Positions 25,310 through 34,360 of a stretch of 64,000 nt of DNA are shown here, piece by piece. The stretch is from Mesonia ostreae (GTDB taxonomy: Bacteria; Bacteroidota; Bacteroidia; Flavobacteriales; Flavobacteriaceae): positions 186,001 through 250,000 of the forward strand of contig NZ_JAVRBG010000002.1 in the NCBI RefSeq assembly GCF_031845265.1, written 5' to 3'. Every line of letters starts with the position of its first letter. Position 1 is the first letter of the stretch. A program made the translations under genes and the position numbers. The notes beneath the pieces are model-generated. The model was not told where the DNA came from, did no database searches, and saw only the letters and a list, made by a program, of their open reading frames with translations.

Positions 25310-26188
25310 TTAATCTTCTAAATACCCAAATTTCCCAATATTAAAATCGTTAAAAGCTTGCAGCAATTCTTCCCGAGTGTTCATTACGAATGGACCTTGG
25401 GCGGCAATAGGTTCGTTAATTGGCTGGCCGCTTAAAATCAATACCAAAGCATCATCGATGGCTTCTATTTCAAAAGTTTCACCGTCGTTCGCCATTAATG
25501 CTAAGTGGTCTGTGGGCGTTTCCTCTTTCCCATTAACTATAATATTTCCTTCCAAAACCAGAAGTGCAGTGTTGTATTCCGCCGGAAATTGAAAGTCTGC
25601 CTTTCCGCCTTTTTTCAATTTAGCATTGAATAAATGTACCGGAGTAAATGTTGAGGCAGAACCTTTTGTGCCTTTATATTCGCCGGCAATCACTTCAATA
25701 AACCCGGCATTATCCGGCAATTCATACCGATTGATATCCTTGTTTTTAATTGCCTGATATTTAGGATCCTTCTTTTTGTCTTTAGCGGGCAGGTTGATCC
25801 AAAGCTGCACCATTTGGAAGTCGCCACCTTTTTTGCTCCATTCTTTTTCGTGGTATTCTTTATGCAAAATCCCTTTGGCCGCGGTCATCCATTGTACATC
25901 GCCTTCGTCAATTACGCCGCCGCCACCGCTATTGTCGTGATGTGCAACTTTGCCTTTGTAAGCTATGGTTACGGTCTCAAAACCTTTGTGCGGATGCACG
26001 CCAACTCCCCTGGGTTTATCTGAAGGTGGGAAATTATAGGTGGAATTATAGTCCAACATCAAAAACGGACTCATGCGTTGCATATCCATTCGATAACCGG
26101 ATGGGATAAAATTATGTACCCGAAAACCATCGCCTACAAAATGCGGTTCCCGTGGACTTGCTATTAATTCTACTGTTTTTGTTTTCAT
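25310..26188 (-). CDS. Pirin-family protein
   Basis: A 292-residue bicupin with metal-site motifs VGVHPHKGFETVTIAYKG (two His) and WMTAAKGILHKEYH (His and a nearby Glu), and a degenerate C-terminal cupin at about 175-285. It differs from the two other intact pirins of the window, so the three are not recent copies of each other. It stands behind a long hairpin at 26282-26338 that separates it from the YceI gene. Confidence 0.9.
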   Translation of the reverse strand: MKTKTVELIASPREPHFVGDGFRVHNFIPSGYRMDMQRMSPFLMLDYNSTYNFPPSDKPRGVGVHPHKGFETVTIAYKGKVAHHDNSGGGGVIDEGDVQWMTAAKGILHKEYHEKEWSKKGGDFQMVQLWINLPAKDKKKDPKYQAIKNKDINRYELPDNAGFIEVIAGEYKGTKGSASTFTPVHLFNAKLKKGGKADFQFPAEYNTALLVLEGNIIVNGKEETPTDHLALMANDGETFEIEAIDDALVLILSGQPINEPIAAQGPFVMNTREELLQAFNDFNIGKFGYLED

Positions 26189-26281
26189 TTTCTGCGTGTT
26201 TGTATTTAATATTCCTCAGAAAATATTATAGAGGTTAAGCGTTGTTGCTTTCTTAAGATTTGGCAATAAAAGGGTAAAAGA

Positions 26282-26338
26282 CCTGAAATGAACTTGATTT
26301 CCGCCATAGCGGGTAGGGTAAAACAAGCACATTTCAGG
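26282..26338. terminator. Long stem-loop between YceI and pirin genes
   Basis: CCTGAAATG...CATTTCAGG arms, extendable to 15 bp with two mismatches, around a loop of about 27 bases. It lies in the 187-base gap after the YceI stop. It lacks a clear T run, so it may be a processing or attenuation structure rather than a strong terminator. Confidence 0.45.
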
Positions 26339-26375
26339 ATTTTAATTGATTGATTACAAGAATCTCAACATCTTC

Positions 26376-26900
26376 TTACTGCTTAATAAACTGAAGATTG
26401 GCTACCAATCTTACTTTATCGCTTACTACAACATTTCCTGCTTCGGTTACTGCGCTCCAGTTTAAGCCGAAATCTTTTCTATTGATTTTTCCCGTAGCTT
26501 CAAAACCAGCTTTGGTTTGTCCGTATTGGTCGTCTGCAATTCCGTTGAAATCTACATCAAGGGTAACTTCTTTGGTTACATCTTTAATGGTCATATCGCC
26601 AACCATCTTTTCTCCGTCGAAAGATTTTGATTCAAAAGTAAGATGAGGATGTTTTTCAGCACTAAAAAAGTCTTCAGATTTTAAGTGCGTGTCCCTATCA
26701 TTATTTTTTGTGCTGATGGAATCAATTTTCGCATTAAATTTGAATTTGGCATCTTTAAAAGAATCGTCTGCCGCTTCAATTTCTCCATCAAATTCGCTGA
26801 AACTTCCTGACACAGTAGAAATCATCATGTGTTTTACTTTGAATTCGATTTCAGAATGCGTTGGGTCTAATTTCCAAATTGTTTTTACTGCTGTTTCCAT
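26376..26900 (-). CDS. YceI-family protein, cytoplasmic type
   Basis: A 174-residue YceI barrel with no signal peptide: it begins directly with WKLDPTHSEIEFKVKHMMIS. The loop NNDRDTHLKSEDFFSAEKHP and the strand DMTIKDVTKEVTLDVDFNG are diagnostic. Leaderless YceI proteins are common next to DoxX and pirin genes. It probably binds a lipophilic ligand; which one is unknown. The companion paralogue at 13369-13938 is exported, so the two act in different compartments. Confidence 0.9.
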   Translation of the reverse strand: METAVKTIWKLDPTHSEIEFKVKHMMISTVSGSFSEFDGEIEAADDSFKDAKFKFNAKIDSISTKNNDRDTHLKSEDFFSAEKHPHLTFESKSFDGEKMVGDMTIKDVTKEVTLDVDFNGIADDQYGQTKAGFEATGKINRKDFGLNWSAVTEAGNVVVSDKVRLVANLQFIKQ

Positions 26901-27098
26901 TTCTCTTAGTTTTTTATGTGTTAAACATTTTAATTTGATACAAATCTAAGCGACAGGATATTACTGTGCATTGATGTATGATAAGAAGCAAAGTGTAATA
27001 ATTTATTTTAAAAAGCCTAATTCAATCTTATGATCTTTATTATTATAAGCTAAGTAGAAAACTATTTTTTTGAGTATTAATCAATTTTTCCTGTAGTA

Positions 27099-27533
27099 CT
27101 ATTCCTGAATTTTTTTCATCAATAAATAATCTAAAGAATATTTACCTGCACCTGTTGTAACAATAGTAATAAAGATTATTGCATAAAGAAGAGGTAGCTC
27201 TTGCTTCCCAATTCCATCGTTTATATGAACTAAAAAAACAGCCACCATCATTGTAAAAAGCAGTGGAATGGCAACCAAACGGGTACCCAATCCTACAATC
27301 AATAAAATAGAACATAAAAATTCTGCAAAAACCGCAAGTACAAGGGAGGTTACTTCTCCTACACCAAGTGGGTCTTGGAACTGAATGGGCTCGCTTCCAA
27401 ATAAAAATTGAAGTTTGCCGAAGCCGTGAGTCAGCATAAGAGCACCTGCTACTAACCGTAGAACCAAAAGCGCAATATTGATATTTTTAGAATGATGACC
27501 TGGATCGAAAATTTGTTTGAGTGTTTGGTTCAT
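27099..27533 (-). CDS. DoxX-family membrane protein
   Basis: A 144-residue protein of four hydrophobic helices with the DoxX signature LRLVAGALMLTHGFGKLQFL near residue 27 and the central VLAVFAEFLCSILLIVGLGT. DoxX proteins often pair with redox partners such as MDR reductases and pirins and may take part in quinone-linked thiol stress; no catalytic residues are established. It is intact, in contrast to its paralogue at 20718-21167. First gene after the Crp-type regulator. Confidence 0.88.
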   Translation of the reverse strand: MNQTLKQIFDPGHHSKNINIALLVLRLVAGALMLTHGFGKLQFLFGSEPIQFQDPLGVGEVTSLVLAVFAEFLCSILLIVGLGTRLVAIPLLFTMMVAVFLVHINDGIGKQELPLLYAIIFITIVTTGAGKYSLDYLLMKKIQE

Positions 27534-27815
27534 TTCTATAGTTTTTATTGTTATTCTTTTTTATTCGAGACAAAATTATACTTAAAAAAAATGCTGCGCA
27601 TTGATGTAGGTTAAGAAGACGGGAATGAAATTGAAGTTGAAGTTGAAATCGCCTTTCCGCGGGAGGTATAAAGTTCCCTATTTTTCAAGGCGGAAGGTGA
27701 AAAGGGTAGAAGTGGGGAGTTAAAAACAGGGTTTGAATTTCTCTAAATTGCCTTGAGTCTTTTAAAATTAATTCAGGCGAAATTTCACTCATTCGGATTA
27801 TTGTAGACTCAAAAT

Positions 27816-28409
27816 CTATTTTTTAAAATTTTTTCGTGCCAATTCCTTACGAACACGACTTAAACTTTCTGGGGTAATTCCTAAATAAGAAGCAACCATG
27901 GTTTGGGGAACACGCAACAATATATCTGGGTACATTTCCACAAACTCAAGGTAGCGTTCTTCAGCGCTCGAACTCAATAACATATTGATCCGTTTTTGCA
28001 AATGCCGGATATGATTGTGAAGCAGTTTGTTGTTAAAATCGATAAATGAGGGGATTTTTTCGGAAAGCTTAAGGAAGAAGTTTTCATCAATCATTACGGC
28101 TTTGCTATCTTCCAAGGCTTGAATATAATAAGCGGAAGATTGATTAAAATAGGCGCTTTCCCTGTCGGTTACAAACCAATTTTCAGGAGCAAAAGATATG
28201 GTATGCTCTTTTCCTTTATCGTCTATAGAATATTGTCGCAAAAGGCCGATTTCAACAAAAAATGTATGCTTGCAATGCTCATTTTCCCGTAATAAGAACG
28301 CATCTTTTTTTACATTTTTTACCTGACAACTTTTGAGAATTGATGAGATTTCATCCTCCTCAATATCGAGATTAGAAATTAAAAAAGATTTTAGTTTTGG
28401 GCTGTTCAT
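27816..28409 (-). CDS. Crp/Fnr-family transcriptional regulator
   Basis: A 197-residue regulator. The N-terminal cyclic-nucleotide-binding-like barrel (residues 25-115) contains HTFFVEIGLLRQYSIDDKGK. The C-terminal winged helix has the recognition segment ASYLGITPESLSRVRKELA. Residues needed for cAMP binding are not evident, and there is no cysteine cluster for an Fe-S centre, so the signal is unknown. Its place at the head of the pirin/YceI/DoxX cluster, 282 bases upstream of DoxX, makes it the natural candidate regulator of that cluster. Confidence 0.88.
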   Translation of the reverse strand: MNSPKLKSFLISNLDIEEDEISSILKSCQVKNVKKDAFLLRENEHCKHTFFVEIGLLRQYSIDDKGKEHTISFAPENWFVTDRESAYFNQSSAYYIQALEDSKAVMIDENFFLKLSEKIPSFIDFNNKLLHNHIRHLQKRINMLLSSSAEERYLEFVEMYPDILLRVPQTMVASYLGITPESLSRVRKELARKNFKK

Positions 28410-28518
28410 CTGAGTTTGGTAATCTTATTTCGGGGTTTTCTCGTAATCAAATTTACATTTTTAATTAGAAATACTGAAGATTTTATAGCTTATAAATCAC
28501 TCAGCCCATTCCCCTACA

Positions 28519-28670
28519 TTCCGCGAAAAGCTTCATTGCGGGAAAAGCGCTTCATTAAAAAAGTCTTGGACACAACTCCAAAGCTTCCGATTTCCATTCC
28601 ACTTGCCTGCTTATTCCCGAGAAAATTCGGGAAGCGGTCAAACTCCATTCCCATCTCTACCTTTGAAGTT
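28519..28670. repeat. Imperfect repeat, copy A
   Basis: About 150 bases sharing ordered blocks with copy B 243 bases downstream: GGGAAAAGCGCTTC-like, AAGTCTTGGACAC, CGATTTC, CATTCC.CTTGCC and AACTCCATT. A hairpin TTCCCGA...TCGGGAA is embedded at about 28614-28633. Not coding. Confidence 0.55.
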
Positions 28671-28771
28671 AAGTACGCTTTAAATCCTACTTAAAGAAGA
28701 TAATCAGTTTTCATAAGCCGTTCAGCACATTGCCGCTTCATTTTGCGCCCACCTGCCGAAAGGACAGGAAT

Positions 28772-28910
28772 CGCTCCATTTCGGGCAAAGAGCTTCTCTG
28801 CAAAAGTCTTGGACACCATCCCCGATTTCTACTTTTCATTCCGCTTGCCCGATCCGCTATGCTTGAAAGCCTGTCCTGAGCGTAGTCGAAGAACTCCATT
28901 TCCAATCCGA
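28772..28910. repeat. Imperfect repeat, copy B
   Basis: Second copy of the unit described at 28519-28670, with AAGTCTTGGACAC at 28804-28816. At the place where copy A has its hairpin, this copy has GCCTGTCCTGAGCGTAGTCGAAG. Confidence 0.55.
28869..28891. repeat. REP-like word GCCTGTCCTGAGCGTAGTCG
   Basis: The 23-base GC-rich word starting GCCTGTCCTGAGCGTAGTCG resembles short dispersed intergenic repeats I recall from Bacteroidota genomes (TTCGACTACGCTCAGG on the other strand). This is recognition from memory; it occurs only once in this window. Confidence 0.45.
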
Positions 28911-29126
28911 AATCGTGAATGGAGTCCGCTTCATCGGAATTATCATTTTGCATTTAGTCCCACTTCCTATGTTTTCATACTTCAGAAAAGCATTTAGACC
29001 TACTTCCGCACCGCCACTGTCATAACCGTTTTTTTGTAAGCAAAATACCAACAGTTGGAAGCTAAACGGACTGCATAACCGGTCGCATACTTCCTTTTAT
29101 AAGTCCTTATTAATTCATATTTAAAT

Positions 29127-29947
29127 ATGGCTCTAACTAAAATATTGGTTACAGTTAAGACCTATTCATCTCTATCATCTACCTATGGCGAACTCGTCCG
29201 CACCGCTGGATTTTTTGAAGATGACACTTGGAGTAGATTGTATTCTATCCCTTTCCGTAAACTTAAACAAGACCGTAAGTATAAGAAATATCAATGGGTA
29301 GAACTAGACATAGTAAAAGATGATAAAGATTTCAGGCCAGACAGCTATCGTCCCGCTACCATTGAAACGCTTATAGAATTGTTAGATAGGATTGATACAG
29401 AGGGAAATTGGTACAAACGTAAGCAGGTTGTTCTCGATAACGTTTACACTGATATAAAAGCACTGAAAACTGAAGCTCACAATAAGGAAATTTGCACATC
29501 ACTGGCAGTTTTTAAACCGACTAGGATAACCGATTTCTAAGCTGAAAAGGCATCAGCAGTATGGGAAAAGAAAAAACTAGACCAACTAAAGGCACTGAAT
29601 GATCAAGGTAATCTATTTTATATGGAAGAATTACCTATTGAAGTAGTTGAAAAGCTTCCTTATAAATTTTCATAAGTTATTGAAGATGAAAATGGGATCT
29701 CCAACACTATCATGATTGAGGATTGGGAAATCGTACAACTTTACAGAAATACATTGTGAGCAGCAGAAGGCGATGAAGCTATAGCAGTCGAAAAAGTAAA
29801 AGAAAAATATTTTGATTATTTTGCCCTGAAAAAAGAAATTATCTTTATTTAGGGACTGCTAAAGCATTTCACTATCGCTCTAAAAATTTGGTTATCATAA
29901 TAAGTTCTTTCACACCAGATATCGAAATCCAAGCTTCTCTATTTTAA
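29127..29947 (+). pseudogene. Uncharacterised gene of a restriction locus, decayed
   Basis: From ATG 29127 a frame reads ALTKILVTVKTYSSLSSTYG, then DDTWSRLYSIPFRKLKQD and KKYQWVELDIVKDDKDFRP. It is interrupted by TAA (29538-29540), TAA near 29672 and TGA near 29757. After a frameshift near 29850 it finishes as LGTAKAFHYRSKNLVIII and a TAA at 29945-29947. All segments together make about 270 codons of one protein. I know of no function. Its partners (XRE regulator and type III Res) imply it belonged to the same defence locus. Confidence 0.7.
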
Positions 29948-30272
29948 TACGACGTTTTATTTTTTGAATTGATCAATTTCGGTTTACTTTATTTTAAAAT
30001 AAGTTTGTATTTCAAAAAAATTAAACTTTTCCCAATTCGGGACTCACTGCGTCCCGAATTCGAACTATACCGGGAATAATCAATGTATCGGAATTCTAAT
30101 AGAGCATAGTAGTGTAAATGGTAGTACTATAATCAGCTGATCAATACTAATAAAAAAAAAGCAATTTTAAACTTGGTAATAACCCGTTAACACAATCTTC
30201 AATTCCTTTTTGGAATTTTTCTTATAATTAACAAGTGCTGTCAAGTCAAACTTATCAACTCATAATGATAAA
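29948..30272. other. Intergenic with one palindromic hairpin
   Basis: No gene. A perfect 10-bp stem AATTCGGGAC / GTCCCGAATT with a 7-base loop stands at 30034-30060 and is the only structure. It resembles the CCCGA/TCGGG hairpin in the repeat at 28.6 kb, so both may be copies of one small dispersed element. Confidence 0.5.
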
Positions 30273-30588
30273 ATGAAGCAGAATAGTTCCGTTGAGGAAA
30301 TATTAGGAGGCATCGAGAGAAAAAAGGGCTATTGCTCAAGCAAGTGGCTGCGCTTCTTGATATCGATACTGTTATCCTCAGTAAAATTGAGCGTGGAGAA
30401 CGTAAGACAAAAAAAATCATATTGTTAAAATGGCAGAAATCCTTGACTTAAACCAAGAAGACTTAATTGTTCAGTATTTGAGAGAAAAGATACTCTATGA
30501 GATTCAAAATGAGTAATTGGGTGAAAAAGCTTTGAAGGTAGCCGAACAGTAAATTAAATACCACAGCGATAAGAAAAGTAAGGATTAA
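30273..30588 (+). pseudogene. XRE-family (helix-turn-helix) regulator, decayed
   Basis: Three frames must be joined to read it. ATG 30273 gives SSVEEILGGIERKKG; the next frame has LLLKQVAALLDIDTVILSKI with ERGERK, a classical XRE helix-turn-helix; the third has KMAEILDLNQEDLIVQYLRE. In-frame TAA codons follow before the final TAA at 30586-30588. Such small regulators often accompany restriction-modification genes. Not functional. Confidence 0.75.
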
Positions 30589-31170
30589 CGTATATCAAAT
30601 TAGAAGAATTAGCATATCAGCAAATAGTTGTTAAATCGGTAGTTGATGTTTTTGGCACGGTTAAAAATACCTTTTAAAATTCTAGCAATGAAGATATTCG
30701 TTCCAATAGGATTTCACTTACTGAAGTAGAGATTTAGCAAAATATTAAAGTGGTCATTCAAGATAATGAGATTACCGAAGAAACCGCCAAACTCACTCCC
30801 GAACGTGAATTGATCATCGAAATGGAAACCGGGACAGGAAAAACCTTGGTGTATCTAAAAACCATTTATGAGCTATAAAGCAAAACGGTTTTACCAAGTT
30901 TATCATCCTAGTCCCTGCCGTAGCGATCCGGCAAGGCGTGCCTAATGTATTAGAGACATTTGATACGAAAATGGCAGAAATTTATGGCTTTACGCCCAAG
31001 GCTTTTTAATATGATAGCAAGCGTTTGAACAAGATGATCATTTTTATTGAGTTACAACATCCTCGAATAATGATTATGACGTTGACTTCCTTTAATTCAG
31101 AAGACAAGATATTGAACTTTTTTAGTTATACTTTTGTCACCGCATTTTAGGAAATTCTTGCCCCAATGTT
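30589..31170 (+). pseudogene. Type III restriction enzyme (Res) N-terminal fragment, decayed
   Basis: The sequence YIKLEELAYQQIVVKSVVDV opens the fragment. The helicase motif I METGTGKTLVYLKTIYEL follows at 30822 on, then KFIILVPAVAIRQGV, YDSKRLNKM and IMIMTLTSFNSEDKIL. These are the N-terminal helicase motifs of Res subunits of type III restriction systems, which cut DNA after ATP-driven translocation. TAA, TAG and TAA codons interrupt the frame, and the remaining ~700 residues are missing. No Mod methyltransferase gene is present in the window. Confidence 0.8.
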
Positions 31171-31453
31171 ATAAGTTCTCCATGACTACATCTTAAAAAG
31201 CAACAATTTCACGATATCTAGCCTCTCTAATTTATTCTATGGATAAAATTGTGTAACTTTCGCGGAATTATACGAAGCAGAATAATTATTTAAGTGGAAA
31301 ACTTGAACCGATATGAGTTTTATAAAGAATTTAGAAATCCAGCTTTTGCATATAGGGAAGATTTTTTCAAAAAAAATTATTCAATCTACTGAATTGTATA
31401 TATAAACAAAAATCACTTTAAAATTTACAGACACCATTTAATCATACTTTGAT
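31171..31453. other. Junction between the decayed locus and the next gene
   Basis: Non-coding. It contains ACTTTCGCGGAA at 31257-31268, one base away from the repeated word GCTTTCGCGGAA found further right. No terminator or target duplication was seen. Confidence 0.4.
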
Positions 31454-33061
31454 ATGCGTATTCAATTTTATATTATATCTACTATCTCATTGCTAATCAC
31501 ATTGGGATTATCCATTTTTTTAAGTTCCAATTGGTATGTAATTTTTGGAATTGTAGTCATTCTTACCATTTTAGGATATTATGACGTTTTACAAACGCGA
31601 CATACCGTGATGCGTAATTACCCGGTATTGGGTAGATTGCGTTATGTACTAGAAGAATTAAGACCTAAAATGTATCAATATTTCATAGAATCAGATATTG
31701 ACGGTCGGCCTTTTAATCGAGTAGATCGCTCAACGGTATACCAAAGAGCAAAAGGAGTACGGGATACCATTCCTTTTGGAACACAACTAGATCTTTATGC
31801 AGAAGGTTACGAGTGGATTTGTCATTCTATCGCACCAAAGGCTTTTGACACCTTAGACCACGATCCTAGAATAATGATAGGTAATAAAGACTGCATACAA
31901 CCTTATTCTGCTAGTATATTAAATATTTCTGCTATGAGTTTTGGTTCTCTTAGTGCTGCAGCTGTAGAATCCTTAAACGGAGGTGCTAAAATTGGAAATT
32001 TTGCTCAAAATACAGGAGAAGGTGGTTTAAGTGATTATCATTTAAATCCTGGTGGAGATATTATTTGGCAAATAGGTACCGGCTATTTTGGATGTCGCAC
32101 AGATGATGGAAATTTTAATCCTGAACTTTTTGCCGAAAAAGCTAAACATCCAAATGTAAAGATGATTGAGCTTAAAATTTCTCAAGGTGCAAAACCAGGA
32201 CATGGCGGAATTTTACCAGCAGGAAAAAACAGTGAAGAAATTGCTAAAATTCGTCATATTGAACCACACACTCAAGTGATGTCACCTCCTTTTCACTCCG
32301 CATTTGGTAATCCATTGGAGATGATGCAATTCATTAAAAAGTTAAGAGACTTATCTGGCGGAAAACCTGTCGGTTTTAAACTATGTATTGGTTATAAAGG
32401 AGAATTTATATCCATTTGTCAAGCAATGTTAGAACTAGATATATATCCAGATTATATTGCTGTAGATGGGGGAGAAGGAGGAACTGGGGCTGCACCGCCA
32501 GAATTTAGTAATTATGTAGGTGCTCCATTAATTGATGGTCTTGATTTTGTTCATAATATCCTAAGAGGAATGGGTATACGTCAACATATGAAAATTATTG
32601 CTTCAGGAAAAATTAGTTCTGCTTTTCATATTGCACGGGCCGTTGCTTTGGGAGCGGATGCATGTTATCAAGCACGCGCTATGATGTTGTCTCTAGGATG
32701 TATTCAAGCATTGCTTTGTAACACGAATAAATGTCCTACAGGTATTACGACGCAAGATCCTAAATTAACGGTAGGTTTGGTTCCAGAAGATAAAAAAGTG
32801 AGAGTGGCTAGTTATCACGAAAAAACAATTAAAAACTTTGTAGAATTACTTGGAGCTACTGGTTTGGATGAATCAAAAAATCTTACACGTTCTCATATAT
32901 ATCGTCGTGTTTCTCTTAATGATATGATTACCTATGAGGAGCTTTTTCCTTCTATAAAACCAGGATCGATGGCCAATGGCGAAATTCCAGAAAAATATAA
33001 AATGGATTTTGCTTTAGCCGATAAAACGCGTTGGGGAATTCATCCTGAAGTAGAATTTTAA
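31454..33061 (+). CDS. FMN-binding glutamate synthase family protein
   Basis: A 535-residue protein. Two hydrophobic stretches at residues 5-45 are followed by a TIM barrel like the FMN domain of the glutamate synthase large subunit. Motifs are SAMSFGSLSAAAVESLN, GAKPGHGGILPAGKN and VDGGEGGTGAAPPEFS, and the cysteine-rich CNTNKCPTGITTQDP corresponds to the 3Fe-4S region. The glutaminase domain is absent and no GltD-like subunit is nearby, so ordinary glutamate synthesis is unlikely. The true reaction of these membrane-anchored paralogues is not known to me. Confidence 0.88.
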   Translation: MRIQFYIISTISLLITLGLSIFLSSNWYVIFGIVVILTILGYYDVLQTRHTVMRNYPVLGRLRYVLEELRPKMYQYFIESDIDGRPFNRVDRSTVYQRAKGVRDTIPFGTQLDLYAEGYEWICHSIAPKAFDTLDHDPRIMIGNKDCIQPYSASILNISAMSFGSLSAAAVESLNGGAKIGNFAQNTGEGGLSDYHLNPGGDIIWQIGTGYFGCRTDDGNFNPELFAEKAKHPNVKMIELKISQGAKPGHGGILPAGKNSEEIAKIRHIEPHTQVMSPPFHSAFGNPLEMMQFIKKLRDLSGGKPVGFKLCIGYKGEFISICQAMLELDIYPDYIAVDGGEGGTGAAPPEFSNYVGAPLIDGLDFVHNILRGMGIRQHMKIIASGKISSAFHIARAVALGADACYQARAMMLSLGCIQALLCNTNKCPTGITTQDPKLTVGLVPEDKKVRVASYHEKTIKNFVELLGATGLDESKNLTRSHIYRRVSLNDMITYEELFPSIKPGSMANGEIPEKYKMDFALADKTRWGIHPEVEF

Positions 33062-33270
33062 AGAAACCAAGAATTAATATGTGCTATAAGTTGCTAAGCA
33101 ATATAAAATCTAATCCAGCCTTATACATTTTACAGCTTTGTAATTAATCATGTATCTATAGAAAACTGTATAAACTAGGGATGAAAACCTAAGCCTTCAT
33201 TTTACATTTTGTATATTCTTTCTATATTTAGATGGGCTATCTTGATAAAAACTGCGGAGGAAAATCAAAT

Positions 33271-33891
33271 CTATACTCTTTTCAAAATTTGGTCTAAAAT
33301 AATTTTATAAAGCGGAAGAAAAAATAGCGCATTGATGATCATTTTAAAGATATAGTCTACAGTAGCAATCTCCACCAAATTTTCTGCCAAGTAAACATCT
33401 GAGGTTTTATAAAATGCAATCGTAAAAAAGCTTATCGTATCCAATAAGTTTCCAAAAATGGCAGAAGCCAATGGGGCATGCCACCACTGTGTATGCTGTC
33501 TAAGTTTATTAAATACAAAAATGTCTAAAATCTGACCAAGTACATATGCGCAAAAACTGGCTATAGCAATACGAGCTACAAAAAGATCAAAACTAAGTAA
33601 AGCATTAACTCCCAGCCAATAACCATCCTTAAAACCAACGCTAACCGCATAAGAAACAATCAAGGCGGGAAACATAGCGTAAAGAATAATTTTTCGGCTC
33701 AATCGTGCTCCAAAAAGACGCACCGTTAAATCTGTAGCCAAAAAAATAAACGGAAAGGTAAACGCACCCCAAGTAGCCTTAAACCCAAATACAGCAATTG
33801 GAAATTGTACTAAATAATTGCTAGAAGCAATGATAAGAATGTGGAACCCGACTAGTATAACTGCAAGTCGCTGGTTTTTATTGGAGTACAT
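33271..33891 (-). CDS. yhhQ: Queuosine precursor transporter (YhhQ/VUT family)
   Basis: A 206-residue inner-membrane protein of six helices with family motifs ATDLTVRLFGARLSRK and SAIFGNLLDTISFF. YhhQ-type proteins import 7-cyano- or 7-aminomethyl-7-deazaguanine for queuosine in tRNA. The assignment is strongly backed by a preQ1-I riboswitch in the leader (33899-33936), placed directly before the start codon. It is a single-gene transcript. Confidence 0.93.
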   Translation of the reverse strand: MYSNKNQRLAVILVGFHILIIASSNYLVQFPIAVFGFKATWGAFTFPFIFLATDLTVRLFGARLSRKIILYAMFPALIVSYAVSVGFKDGYWLGVNALLSFDLFVARIAIASFCAYVLGQILDIFVFNKLRQHTQWWHAPLASAIFGNLLDTISFFTIAFYKTSDVYLAENLVEIATVDYIFKMIINALFFLPLYKIILDQILKRV

Positions 33892-33898
33892 ATAAGTC

Positions 33899-33936
33899 TT
33901 CTTAGTTTTTTATCGTGGGAGAATTTCGAACCACGT
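33899..33936 (-). promoter_or_regulatory. preQ1 class I riboswitch
   Basis: Read on the minus strand: stem CGTGG / CCACG enclosing a 12-base loop TTCGAAATTCTC, then ATAAAAAACTAAG. The stem length, the 12-base loop and the A-rich tail correspond position by position to the known preQ1-I aptamer. The tail continues AAGACTTAT and reaches the ATG within 8 bases, so ligand-induced pseudoknot formation would hide the ribosome-binding region. Translation control by preQ1 is the natural reading. Confidence 0.93.
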
Positions 33937-34360
33937 ACGCTATCTTAAAACAAATTAGGATGTACAAAGTAAACACTTTCATTCTGAAATTGATTACTCC
34001 TAAAGGTATCATTTTAGTTTAAAACTAGCTGCTTTACTCTTTTAATTTTTGTTTATGTTAAAAATTTAAATGTTTTAAGTATATCTTGCGGAATGCTAAA
34101 ATTAATAGTAAGTTTATCGAGGAATTATGCTAAACATCCTTATCAGAATAAAGCATTTTTTGGTAAAAAACACATAATTAATTTCACTCATAAATAGTCA
34201 TATTATACTTATCTTTTATTCGTAGCTCTTACAATAACAATAGCTATTTTAATCATTTCTAATTATAATTAGGCAAAATTAATTCAATTTCCTAATACGT
34301 AAAAACGTTCCTAAAATAGCATAATACAACCATCAAATTCCTAATTTAAAACATATAATC
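33937..34360. other. Intergenic, no gene seen
   Basis: AT-rich spacer between divergent yhhQ and the T9SS-secreted protein. Apart from the riboswitch at its left edge and a small palindrome TAATTATAATTA near 34260, I see no structure. Confidence 0.5.

Noticed and set aside
28738..29051. Short overlapping open frames on both strands in the repeat spacer.
   Set aside because: No start context, no recognisable protein content, and they lie over repeat and hairpin sequence.
31454..33061. Assignment as GltB, the glutamate synthase large subunit.
   Set aside because: It is one third of GltB length, has no glutaminase domain and no GltD partner.
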